Assembly: GCA_031365465.1 (NCBI GenBank)
Contig: JANLYD010000141.1
Span: forward strand, 1-28,393
From: JABFRJ01 sp031365465
GTDB lineage: Bacteria > Pseudomonadota > Alphaproteobacteria > Rhizobiales > Hyphomicrobiaceae
Direction: 5' to 3'
Length of the DNA: 28,393 nt
Part shown: piece by piece, positions 1 to 7,553 of the stretch
How positions within the stretch are numbered: position 1 is the stretch's first letter
How the letters are laid out: each line of letters begins with the position of its first letter
The notes under the pieces: model-generated
The model's input: the letters and a program-made list of their open reading frames with translations, nothing else
The model's database searches: none
Told to the model about the DNA's origin: nothing
Made by a program: the position numbers and the translations under genes

Positions 1-705
1 CGTGCGGGTGTTTTTCCCGCCCAGCACCACGGAAAAGATGAAATTGTTCCACGAGAATATGAACGCCAGGATGCCGCCCACCACAATGCCCGGACGCGCC
101 AACGGCAGGGCAATGTGCCTGAAACTTTGCCAACTGGTGGCGCCGTCCACCAACGCCGCGTCTTCCAGCTCCTGCGGCACGCCTTCGAAATATCCGATCA
201 TGATCCACACGATGATCGGCACCGTGATCACTAGGTGCGTGATGATCAGCGCCCATATTGTCCCCACGAGATTGAGCACCTGGAACAACAAAAACAGTGG
301 GATCAGATATGACAGCGCCGGCGTCATACGTGCGATGAGAATGAGAATGGCCGTGCGATGCGCTTTGGCGCGCGCGATGCCGTAGCCGGCCGGCACGCCC
401 ACCAGCAACCCCACCAAAACCGCGCCGCCGGTCACCAGCACCGAGTTCCAGAAATACTGCATCATCTTGTTTTTTTCGAACACGTCGACGTAGTTGTCCA
501 GCGTCGGCGGGCGGGGCACGAACACCGGCGGAAACGCCACGTTGTCGATGTCGTTCTTCAGCGACAGCGACAGCATCCACAAGAATACCAGGATCGCCGG
601 CGACACCAGGAACAGGATCGATATCCACAACCCCAGCCGCGATCCCCATGACCGCTGCCCCACCCCCGAACCAAACATCGATTGCGAAACCAACGGCTCA
701 GCCAT
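1..705 (-). CDS. ABC sugar transporter permease, MalG type (partial)
   Basis: This is the second inner-membrane permease of a CUT1-type carbohydrate importer. It reads from ATG at 705 and leaves the window at base 1 after 235 codons, so roughly the last 40-60 residues expected for the family are outside. The start is supported by a GGAG ribosome site six bases upstream. One transmembrane segment lies near residues 28-48. A typical BPD_transp_1 block follows, with the cytoplasmic EAA loop visible as ELEDAALVDGATSWQSF followed by the I-x-LP element (HIALPLARPG); this loop docks on the ATPase. The MalF-type partner and the binding protein lie upstream on the same strand. No ATPase gene is in view; it may lie past the left edge or be shared. 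The family call is firm; the sugar substrate is unknown. Confidence 0.92.
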   Translation of the reverse strand, partial: MAEPLVSQSMFGSGVGQRSWGSRLGLWISILFLVSPAILVFLWMLSLSLKNDIDNVAFPPVFVPRPPTLDNYVDVFEKNKMMQYFWNSVLVTGGAVLVGLLVGVPAGYGIARAKAHRTAILILIARMTPALSYLIPLFLLFQVLNLVGTIWALIITHLVITVPIIVWIMIGYFEGVPQELEDAALVDGATSWQSFRHIALPLARPGIVVGGILAFIFSWNNFIFSVVLGGKNTRT

Positions 706-763
706 GATGTGCTCCGCGCACGTTGGTCTCAGTGATTGCCGCAGCTGCGCGTTGCACCGTCCC

Positions 764-880
764 CCCACCCCTAGCCCCTCCCCACAAGGGGGAGGGGGAT
801 CCCTTAAGCGCTTTCATACGATCGCCACGACCACCAAAGGAACTCCCTCCCCCCTTGTGGGGGAGGGTTGGGGTCGGGGG
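764..880. repeat. Paired inverted palindromic repeat in permease spacer
   Basis: The 192-base spacer between the two permease genes holds two copies of a GC-rich palindrome in opposite orientation. Copy A (about 764-797) has the core CTCCCCACAAGGGGGAG; copy B (about 845-880) has CCCCCTTGTGGGGGAGG. Each copy can fold on itself, and the pair can form one large hairpin with about 50 bases between the arms. There is no coding signal. It resembles the interspersed CACAAGGGGGAG-type palindromes common between genes in Hyphomicrobiales, but no family name is claimed. In the transcript it would lie between the MalF-type and MalG-type coding regions. Confidence 0.8.
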
Positions 881-897
881 AATGGCAACCAGGGACA

Positions 898-1824
898 TCA
901 CATCCATTTCGACCTCTGGCGCAAGTACAGCAGCAGTAGCGACAGCGCGATGATGATGATGAAAAAGATCACCACCACAGCCGAAGCATAGCCGATGTTG
1001 TAGAACTGGAACGCCTGCAGATAGAGGAAGTAATTCAGAGTTTCCGACGCCGTGCCCGGCCCGCCCTGACTGATCACGGCGATGGTGTCGAACACTTTCA
1101 GGCTGTCGATGGTGCGGATCACCAGCGTGATCATCACGTACGGCAGGATCAGCGGCCACGTGATGAACCGGAACATCTGCCAGCCCGAAGCGCCGTCGAT
1201 CAACGCGCTGTCATAAGGGTCGGTCGGCAAGGCCGCCAATCCACCCAGCACGATCAGCATCACCAGTGGCGTCCAGTGCCACACTTCGACCATGACCAGC
1301 GTCGGAATGACCGTGTTGGGATGATAGACCCACAACTGCGGCGGTATCCCCACCAGCGACAGCAGATAGTTCAGCACGCCAAGCTGCGGATGAAACATCA
1401 TCGTCCACACCAGCGCGACCGCAACCGGTGTCGCCATCATCGGCATCACGAAAATGGTCCGCAGCGCGCCTCGGAACGGAAAGCTGCGATGAAACATCAT
1501 CGCCGCCCAGATGCCGAGCACGATCGGCACCAGCGTTGCCAGCAACGTGAACCAGAAGGTCCGCACGATCGATTCGAGAAACCGCGTGTCACCAGCCAGT
1601 CTGATATAGTTGGCGAAGCCGACGAACGCGTGGTCACCACCCACCTTCCAATCGTGCAGGCTCATCCACAGCGTGAACACCCACGGAAATACGATCACCG
1701 CACCGATCAGCACCGTACCCGGCAGCGAAAACGCCCAGTAATGCCGTGAAAACGTGTACGCCTTCGACGTCGGTGGTAACGACTCGGCTGCCCTGGTCTT
1801 GCCAGTTTCGACCGCGACCATCAT
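898..1824 (-). CDS. ABC sugar transporter permease, MalF type
   Basis: This is the first permease of the carbohydrate ABC importer, about 308 residues, with a BPD_transp_1 domain and about six membrane helices; the first follows the N-terminal Tyr/Phe-rich segment (HYWAFSLPGTVLIGAVIVFP). The EAA loop is visible as ALPTDPYDSALIDGAS followed by ITWPLILP. I chose ATG 1824 (ATG 1821 directly follows it) because GGGGA lies about eight bases upstream. The longer in-frame start at 1845 would lie inside the palindromic repeat and has no ribosome site. The gene sits between the binding protein (upstream) and the MalG-type permease (downstream), separated from each by a repeat-bearing spacer. Function is secure at family level; substrate is not. 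Confidence 0.93.
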   Translation of the reverse strand: MMVAVETGKTRAAESLPPTSKAYTFSRHYWAFSLPGTVLIGAVIVFPWVFTLWMSLHDWKVGGDHAFVGFANYIRLAGDTRFLESIVRTFWFTLLATLVPIVLGIWAAMMFHRSFPFRGALRTIFVMPMMATPVAVALVWTMMFHPQLGVLNYLLSLVGIPPQLWVYHPNTVIPTLVMVEVWHWTPLVMLIVLGGLAALPTDPYDSALIDGASGWQMFRFITWPLILPYVMITLVIRTIDSLKVFDTIAVISQGGPGTASETLNYFLYLQAFQFYNIGYASAVVVIFFIIIIALSLLLLYLRQRSKWM

Positions 1825-1839
1825 GTCATCCCCAACCGC

Positions 1840-1890
1840 CGTCATCCCGGCCGCAGCGCATTTTAGCGTCGCGCAAATTCCGGTATGACG
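1840..1890. repeat. Palindromic repeat in binding-protein/permease spacer
   Basis: Arms CGTCATCCCGG (1840-1850) and CCGGTATGACG (1880-1890) are complementary with one mismatch, around a 29-base loop that itself contains GCGC-rich complementary stretches. It lies in the 175-base spacer between the stop of the solute-binding protein and the start of the MalF-type permease. It is of the CGTCATNCCGG family of interspersed palindromes frequent in alphaproteobacterial intergenic DNA. The permease ribosome site (about 1832-1837) lies just beyond one arm. Confidence 0.7.
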
Positions 1891-1999
1891 ACAGCGGGAC
1901 GCGGGATGAAATCATTTTTATTACTCGCATCTGCTCGATTGATCGCAACGTCCACCGCCATCATTTCCGCCGCGCATTTGGGCGCGGGCGCGCACCGGA

Positions 2000-3352
2000 T
2001 TACGCCTGCTCGCTCTTTTCCAAAATCGGCTTGAACGCTTCGGTGGCTTTGGCCAATTCGGCCTTGGCGTTGCCGCCCGACAGCAGGTTCGTCAGCGCGA
2101 CGCCGAATGTATCGCGGAACTCCGTCACCGGAATGATGACCGGCAATCCCGGTCGTCCGATTTTGGCAGAACCCGCGAGGCATTCGAAATACTGTTCGCC
2201 GAACTTGGAGCCGGTTTTGGCGTCCGGGTTGATCAACGCCGAGGTGCGTCCGGGCGCGCCGGCACCAGCCTTCATCATCGCCAATTGGTTCTTCTTGTTG
2301 GCCATGAACTGCGCATAATACCAAGCCGCGCCCTTCTTGGTCGACGTGCGTGAAATGCCCAATCCATCGGCGAAAGTTGCGGAGTGGTGCCCCTTCGGCC
2401 CCGCCGGCGTGATGCCATAGCCGACCTTGCCGACGATCTTCGACTTGGTTGGATCCTCGAGCGGCGTCGCGAAGCCGATCCCGTCGAGCCACATCGCCGC
2501 CCGTCCCTGCGCAAACGTCGTCTGGCATTCGTTCCAGTTGAACCCGATCGTGCCCGGCGGCGCGAATTCCTTGTTGAGCCGCGCGTACAACTCCGCAGCC
2601 CACACAGCTTCCGGAGTTTCGGTCAGCAGCTTGCCGTCAGCCGACACCGTTTCCTGTCCCTGGCCGAGCAGCCACGACGTCCACACCGGAATGTTCGCGT
2701 TCTTCAGCCCGCGCGAGACGAACCCATAAGTGCCCTTGGCCGGATCGGTCAGCTTCTGCGCCGCCGTGACCAGTTCATCCATCGTCTTCGGGTACGCTAC
2801 GCCCTTCTGCTCGAACAACTCCTTGTTGTAATAAACCATCCAGTAATCGACGAAGTGCGGCAGCGTCGTCATGGTGCCGTCGGCTTGCGTCGCATAGTTC
2901 AAGCCGGCCGCGTTGAAGTCGGCGAAGTCGAAGTCCGGATTGGTCTGCGACCCGTCCGCGATCAGCGGCTTCAGGTCTTCCAGCCAGTTCCCCTTCTTGG
3001 ACAGCCGCTTCTGCACGTGCAGCGCCAGCATGCACGCGTCGAACGTCGGCTTCCCCGACGTGAACTCGATCATCGCCTTCTGCCGCTGCTGTTGCTCGGG
3101 CACCTGTTCCGACGACACCTCGATGCCGGTTAGCGCGGTGAATTCCTTCTCGTGCGACTGCAGCAGATCCGAGCGCGGATTTTTCACCATCAGCACGTCG
3201 AGCTTCGTGCCGGCATAGCGCTTCCAGTCGAAATTCGATTGTCCTAGTGCCATCCGGTTGATCATCGGCGCACCGAGCGCCGACAGCGCGAGCGCACTGG
3301 CGCCGGTTTTCAAAATCTGGCGACGCGAACCGCCGGGCAAACCTTTGAGCAT
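2000..3352 (-). CDS. Extracellular solute-binding protein, sugar ABC importer
   Basis: This is the periplasmic binding protein of the CUT1-type importer, 450 residues, in the usual range for family 1/8 binding proteins. ATG 3352 is chosen because GGGAGGA stands about eight bases upstream and the N-terminus then reads as a twin-arginine signal (SRRQILK at residues 9-15, then an Ala/Leu-rich stretch to about residue 35). This suggests folded export through Tat. The mature part shows the alternating pattern of a two-lobed binding protein, with aromatic residues such as HFVDYWMVYYNKELF that are typical of sugar-binding lobes. It is the first transporter gene of the operon, 72 bases after the aminopeptidase gene and before the two permeases. 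Substrate cannot be read from sequence. Confidence 0.93.
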   Translation of the reverse strand: MLKGLPGGSRRQILKTGASALALSALGAPMINRMALGQSNFDWKRYAGTKLDVLMVKNPRSDLLQSHEKEFTALTGIEVSSEQVPEQQQRQKAMIEFTSGKPTFDACMLALHVQKRLSKKGNWLEDLKPLIADGSQTNPDFDFADFNAAGLNYATQADGTMTTLPHFVDYWMVYYNKELFEQKGVAYPKTMDELVTAAQKLTDPAKGTYGFVSRGLKNANIPVWTSWLLGQGQETVSADGKLLTETPEAVWAAELYARLNKEFAPPGTIGFNWNECQTTFAQGRAAMWLDGIGFATPLEDPTKSKIVGKVGYGITPAGPKGHHSATFADGLGISRTSTKKGAAWYYAQFMANKKNQLAMMKAGAGAPGRTSALINPDAKTGSKFGEQYFECLAGSAKIGRPGLPVIIPVTEFRDTFGVALTNLLSGGNAKAELAKATEAFKPILEKSEQA

Positions 3353-3424
3353 GTAAATGTCCTCCCACTGGCCCGATATCCCGCCATCACATTGCATTGC
3401 GCGACGGGTTGGAAGGAGGCTCGC

Positions 3425-5278
3425 CTATTCCCTCGCCTTTTGCAATGACTGCACGATGGGCACCCGACTGACCGGCTTGGTCGCCGACACCAGCCACTTG
3501 CGCTCGTCCGGGCTGAGTTCCGCGCCGAGCGTCGCAAGCACGCGCTGATGATAGCTGTTGAGCCACGCCACTTCGGCTTGCGTCAGTTGATCGGGCTCGA
3601 TGCAGCGATGATCGATGGGCGCCAGCGTCACGCATTCAAAACCGAGCATGGGCCGGTCGCCGCCTTTGATCGGTTGCGCTTCGGTGACCACTTCGAGGTT
3701 CTCGATACGGATGCCGAACGCGCCCTGCTTGTAAAACCCCGGTTCGTTGGAAATGATCATGCCCGGCTCGAGCACCGCCATGCCGCGTTTGGAGATCGAC
3801 TGCGGGCCTTCGTGCACCGACAGAAAACTGCCTACGCCGTGTCCGGTGCCATGGTCGAAATCCAAGCCTGCCTGCCACAGGTGATAGCGCGCCAGCGTGT
3901 CCAGTTGCACGCCGCGCGTTCCCACCGGAAAGCGCGCGGTCGCAATCGCGATATGCCCCTTCAGCACCTGCGTGAAGCGCAGCCGCATCTCCTGGCTCGG
4001 TTGGCCGATCGCGACCGTGCGGGTGATGTCGGTGGTGCCGTCCTGATACTGCCCGCCGCTGTCGATGACGATCATCTCGCCCTGTTGCAGGAGGCGATTG
4101 CTGTCCATCGAAACGCGATAGTGCGGCAGCGCCCCGTTAGGCCCCGATCCCGCGATTGTCGGGAACGACAGATCTTTCAGCTGCCCGGTCGCCGACCGGA
4201 ACGCTTCGAGCCGTTCCACGACGCGGATCTCATCGAGCGAATTGCTTAGCGATTCGCCATCGAGCCACGCCAGGAAGCGCACCATGGCAATCCCGTCCCG
4301 CACGTGTGCCGCCCGCGTCCCCGCAAGTTCGGCGGCATTCTTGCGTGCCTTGGGAAGGATGCACGGATCGAGACCGTGTGCCGCGCTGCCGCCGAGCGTG
4401 CCGACGATCCATGCGGACGCCGAAGTGGGATCGACGCGCACTTTGCGGTCTTTCTCCGCTTTCAGCTCGCGCAGCCGTGGCCCAAGGTCCTCGATGGGGC
4501 ACAGCTTGGCGATGGCGGTCAGGTGCTTCTTGCTGTCGACGGTCAGCTTCGCCGCATCGACGAACAGGTCGGGCTTGCCTTTGACCGGCACGATGGCGAA
4601 CGCCAGTACCACCGGGTTGTGCGCGACGTCGCTGCCGCGAATGTTGAACAGCCACGAAATGCTGTCCGGCATCGTCAGCACCAGCGCGTGCTGGCCGTCC
4701 GCCTTGAGCAGACGCTGAATTTCGACGATCTTGGTTTCGGAGGTGACGCCGGCAAACGCTGCCGGCTGCACGCTGATCGCGCCGATGGGTGCTGCCGGTC
4801 GCGTGCGGCCCCATGCGCGGTCGACCAGATTTGCCGCCAGCGCCTTCAACACGAAATCGTGGGCTTCCGCCTCGGCTTTCAACGCAGCAATCGCAGCCGA
4901 CGTATGCAGGCGCGGATCATAGGCCAACGTGCCGCCGTTCGGTAGCTTCGACGCCAGCCATTCGAGCCAGGGCTTTTGCGTGCTATCCAGGACCTCGAAA
5001 GTACCCGCATGCACCTGCGCGACGGCCTGCGCCGTGTAGCGTCCATCGGTTGCCAACGCCGCAGCCTTCAGCCCGATCACCGCAAGCCCCGCCGACCCTG
5101 AAAAACCGGTCAACCACTTCAACCGCTCGGCAGATGGCGGCACGTACTCGCCCTGGAATTCGTCGCTGCGCGGCACCAGCAGGGCTTGCACGGCAGCTTC
5201 GGTCATCAGCGCACGCACCGCTTTGACGCGTGGCGGGCCGAGCGAGGGGTCGGAAACGGTGTCGAACGTTTGCAGCAT
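3425..5278 (-). CDS. pepP: Xaa-Pro aminopeptidase, M24 metallopeptidase
   Basis: A 617-residue, three-domain aminopeptidase P of the long type (the layout of eukaryotic cytosolic XPNPEP1). It removes an N-terminal residue that precedes proline. Two creatinase-type N-terminal domains occupy about 10-150 and 160-310, the pita-bread catalytic domain about 320-535, and a C-terminal M24-associated domain about 545-605. The dinuclear metal ligands are all visible: D406 and D417 (IDSGGQYQDGTTD), H480 (GTGHGVG), E512 (NEPGFY) and E526 (IRIENLE). There is no signal peptide, so it is cytoplasmic. ATG 5278 has no strong ribosome site but gives the full N-terminal domain. It ends 72 bases before the sugar-binding protein on the same strand and may be co-transcribed with it, although the functions do not obviously match. 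Confidence 0.95.
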   Translation of the reverse strand: MLQTFDTVSDPSLGPPRVKAVRALMTEAAVQALLVPRSDEFQGEYVPPSAERLKWLTGFSGSAGLAVIGLKAAALATDGRYTAQAVAQVHAGTFEVLDSTQKPWLEWLASKLPNGGTLAYDPRLHTSAAIAALKAEAEAHDFVLKALAANLVDRAWGRTRPAAPIGAISVQPAAFAGVTSETKIVEIQRLLKADGQHALVLTMPDSISWLFNIRGSDVAHNPVVLAFAIVPVKGKPDLFVDAAKLTVDSKKHLTAIAKLCPIEDLGPRLRELKAEKDRKVRVDPTSASAWIVGTLGGSAAHGLDPCILPKARKNAAELAGTRAAHVRDGIAMVRFLAWLDGESLSNSLDEIRVVERLEAFRSATGQLKDLSFPTIAGSGPNGALPHYRVSMDSNRLLQQGEMIVIDSGGQYQDGTTDITRTVAIGQPSQEMRLRFTQVLKGHIAIATARFPVGTRGVQLDTLARYHLWQAGLDFDHGTGHGVGSFLSVHEGPQSISKRGMAVLEPGMIISNEPGFYKQGAFGIRIENLEVVTEAQPIKGGDRPMLGFECVTLAPIDHRCIEPDQLTQAEVAWLNSYHQRVLATLGAELSPDERKWLVSATKPVSRVPIVQSLQKARE

Positions 5279-5518
5279 GTGGCTTTATTACGGCCAGTCG
5301 CGCGAATGCGCAAACGCCGTCCGTGTCTCATCCCCGGCCATTGGATCGTGTTTGCGTTAGGCGGCGCACCAGCCTCGACAGATGAACGACGCATTTACAA
5401 ACGCCGTTTTTGCATATGCGTTAAGTGCATTGCTGCGGCGCAGCATAAGGTCTGGCGACCGCTGCCGAATGCGCTTATCTCAAGCTCACATATCGAGCGC
5501 CGCTTGGTGCGGCAGTTC

Positions 5519-5540
5519 GTAAGGCCCTCAACGGGCTTAC
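5519..5540 (+). promoter_or_regulatory. Leader hairpin upstream of DUF1127 gene
   Basis: GTAAGGCCC (5519-5527) and GGGCTTAC (5533-5540) form an eight-pair stem with one bulged G and the loop TCAAC. It ends 19 bases before the ATG at 5560, just ahead of an A-rich stretch containing the ribosome site. It has no U-run after it, so it is not a terminator on the plus strand. It could be a leader stabiliser or a binding site. The remainder of the 281-base spacer from 5279 holds no other signal that I can support. Confidence 0.4.
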
Positions 5541-5559
5541 AAAAACAAGTGAGACTGAC

Positions 5560-5811
5560 ATGAGCAACTCATCTTATTTCGCCAACGACATCGATGACCT
5601 GGCACTCCCGACGGCTCCCGCTAAGGCTGGCAATCCACAGGTTGGCCGCGGGGTTCTGGCCCGCATTTTTAATCGCGTCGTGCAGGCCCGCGAAGCCCAT
5701 GCTCGTCGCGAAGCCAATCGCTATCTGGCCCGCCAGCCCGACCGGCTACTGCGAGATATCGGCCTCGACGAGACCGAAATCGCCAAGCTCCGTCGCCGTT
5801 ACGAAGCCTGA
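5560..5811 (+). CDS. DUF1127 domain protein
   Basis: A small basic protein of 83 residues. The N-terminal half is low-complexity and polar. The C-terminal half (about residues 40-80) carries the DUF1127 (YjiS-like) pattern: many Arg residues, RYLARQPDRLLRDIGLDETEI, ending KLRRRYEA. Members are abundant in alphaproteobacteria. In Agrobacterium, very short DUF1127 proteins have been linked to phosphate and carbon metabolism and RNA turnover, but the function of this longer form is not established. It stands alone, with a hairpin in its leader and no gene closely following. The start ATG is preceded by GTGAG about six bases upstream. Confidence 0.88.
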   Translation: MSNSSYFANDIDDLALPTAPAKAGNPQVGRGVLARIFNRVVQAREAHARREANRYLARQPDRLLRDIGLDETEIAKLRRRYEA

Positions 5812-6035
5812 TTTGGCGGACTGTCATCCGTGCACAGTGCAGCATGAGCGCGAGCGGAGTGTTGCATTGTAGACACGGGACCGCCAAGCGGCGGAAACAG
5901 CCGTAGATTGCCTTCGCAGGCGACTGCACGGGCGGCACCCAAATTAAGCGACCGCGCACGGATAATGCCGTCGCACAGCCCTTCAGACGCCAAAGATCGC
6001 TTTTTCGAAGCCGATAAGTCGAGTAAGCTATTGCC

Positions 6036-6749
6036 ATGACCATATGGCAGCGCATTACAGGGCTGGCGACCGCATTGGGCGACGGCAAGCCGGTCGCTCG
6101 GCGCGACGTCGCAATCGCTGTTGAACTCGGCACCACTGCCGCCCGGCCTTCGAGCGAAGGCCACAAAACAGTGGCCTTTACCATGGCGGTGATCGCTCTT
6201 GGCGCCAAAATGGCCATGGCCGATGGCGTCGTCTCCCCCATCGAAGTTGAAGCCTTCCACCGAGTTTTCAAGACGCCGGAAGCGGAAACAGCCAACGTTC
6301 AGCGTGTGTTCGACCTCGCCCGACGCGATGTCGCCGGCTTCGACATCTACGCGCGTCAGGTGCGGGATTTGCTGGGCGGCGACGATCTGCTGTTGCGCAA
6401 CGTCCTCGAGAGCCTGTTTCACATTGCCTCAGCCGACCGCGCGCTGCATCCCGGCGAAGATATGTTTCTCCGCACCGTCGCCGTTCAATTCGGCTTGAGC
6501 GACAGCACGTTCCGGCATGTGCGCGCTCAATTCGTCATCGACGAAAATGCGCCGTTCGACGTGCTCGGGCTCGATCCCTCCGCATCCGACGCCGAAATCA
6601 AAGCCCGTCACCGCAAGCTCGTCCGCGAGAATCACCCCGACCTGCTGACGGGGCGCGGTTTGCCTCCGGAGGTCGTCGCGGTGGCCGACCGCAAGCTGGC
6701 GGCCATTAATACTGCCTACACGACCATCGCAAAAGAGCGCGGTCTGTGA
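6036..6749 (+). CDS. TerB/J-domain co-chaperone (DjlA-like)
   Basis: A 237-residue protein with an N-terminal TerB-like helical domain (about 45-160) and a C-terminal J-domain (about 171-235). The J-domain carries the HPD tripeptide at 200-202 (RENHPDLL), which stimulates ATP hydrolysis by Hsp70 (DnaK). The TerB part shows two acidic motifs, MADGVVSPIE and SADRALHPGE, the pair that defines the TerB fold. Unlike E. coli DjlA there is no obvious N-terminal membrane helix. The stop TGA at 6747-6749 overlaps the GTG start of the next gene, so translation is coupled to the cell-wall amidase. The client is unknown; coupling suggests a link to envelope maintenance, which is inference. Confidence 0.92.
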   Translation: MTIWQRITGLATALGDGKPVARRDVAIAVELGTTAARPSSEGHKTVAFTMAVIALGAKMAMADGVVSPIEVEAFHRVFKTPEAETANVQRVFDLARRDVAGFDIYARQVRDLLGGDDLLLRNVLESLFHIASADRALHPGEDMFLRTVAVQFGLSDSTFRHVRAQFVIDENAPFDVLGLDPSASDAEIKARHRKLVRENHPDLLTGRGLPPEVVAVADRKLAAINTAYTTIAKERGL

Positions 6750-7546
6750 CGAGAAACGGCCCGCCAACGCCAGCAGATTTCCTGCCCGACAGCCCGCTTG
6801 TGTCCAACGTGGTGCCTGCCGTGAACGTCGGCCAGCGCCGCAATGGCCTGATGCCCGATCTGCTGCTGCTGCACTACACCGGCATGCGCTCAGCGGCCGC
6901 GGCCATCGCTTGGCTCGCGCGCGCCGACAGCAATGTCTCCTGCCACTACGTTGTCGACACCGATGGTCGCATCACCCAGCAGGTTCCCGAGGCCTTGCGC
7001 GCATGGCACGCCGGACTGTCGAATTGGTCGGGCCAGACCGACATCAACTCGTGCTCCATCGGCATCGAGATCCAAAATCCCGGCCACGAAATGGGCTATC
7101 ACGACTTCTTGCCTGAACAGATGGCGGCAGTCGTTGCACTCAGTCGTGACATCGTCGCCCGCCACGGCATCCGGTCAGAGCGCGTGTTGGCCCACTCCGA
7201 TGTCGCCCCCAGCCGCAAAATCGACCCCGGCGAAAAGTTCGATTGGGCTCTCCTCGCCCGTCATGGCGTCGGCGCCTGGGTGCCGCCATCTTCTGTCCGC
7301 GACGCCGATCTCGGCCTCGACGCAGGCTCGCCACAGGCCTCTGTCCGCGCCGCCCAGCATCTCTTTCAGCGTTACGGCTACGATCTCGATGTTACCGGCG
7401 TTCTCGACGAGAAAACGGTAGTTGCCGTGCGCGCCTTCCAGCGTCACTTTCGCCCCAGCCGAATCGACGGCCGCATCGATCTGTCGACATTGGCGACGCT
7501 GGAACGGTTGCTGGCAACGCTTCTGCCGCCGGCCCTAACGTCTTGA
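6746..7546 (+). CDS. N-acetylmuramoyl-L-alanine amidase, AmpD/AmiD type
   Basis: A zinc amidase that cuts the bond between N-acetylmuramic acid and the stem peptide of murein or murein fragments. It has 266 residues: an Amidase_2 domain (about 30-175) and a C-terminal PG_binding_1 domain (about 195-258, ending FQRHFRPSRIDGRID...). The zinc ligands are visible as H43 (LLLHYTG), H150 (LAHSDVAP) and D160 (KIDPG); E107 and K158 match the catalytic positions. It starts with GTG at 6746, overlapping the upstream stop as GTGA. No signal peptide is visible, which favours a cytoplasmic recycling role like AmpD, although the two-domain layout is that of AmiD. It is followed after seven bases by the EamA gene. 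Confidence 0.93.
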   Translation: MTRNGPPTPADFLPDSPLVSNVVPAVNVGQRRNGLMPDLLLLHYTGMRSAAAAIAWLARADSNVSCHYVVDTDGRITQQVPEALRAWHAGLSNWSGQTDINSCSIGIEIQNPGHEMGYHDFLPEQMAAVVALSRDIVARHGIRSERVLAHSDVAPSRKIDPGEKFDWALLARHGVGAWVPPSSVRDADLGLDAGSPQASVRAAQHLFQRYGYDLDVTGVLDEKTVVAVRAFQRHFRPSRIDGRIDLSTLATLERLLATLLPPALTS

Positions 7547-7553
7547 GCCCTTC

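Noticed and set aside
2..385. Plus-strand open frame at the left edge
   Set aside because: It is the reverse-strand shadow of the MalG-type permease: composition is Met/Arg/Pro-rich without domain pattern, while the minus strand gives a clear EAA motif.
5881..5894. CCGCC-AAGC-GGCGG hairpin after the DUF1127 gene as a terminator
   Set aside because: The stem has only five pairs and no U-run on either strand; it may be chance in GC-rich DNA.
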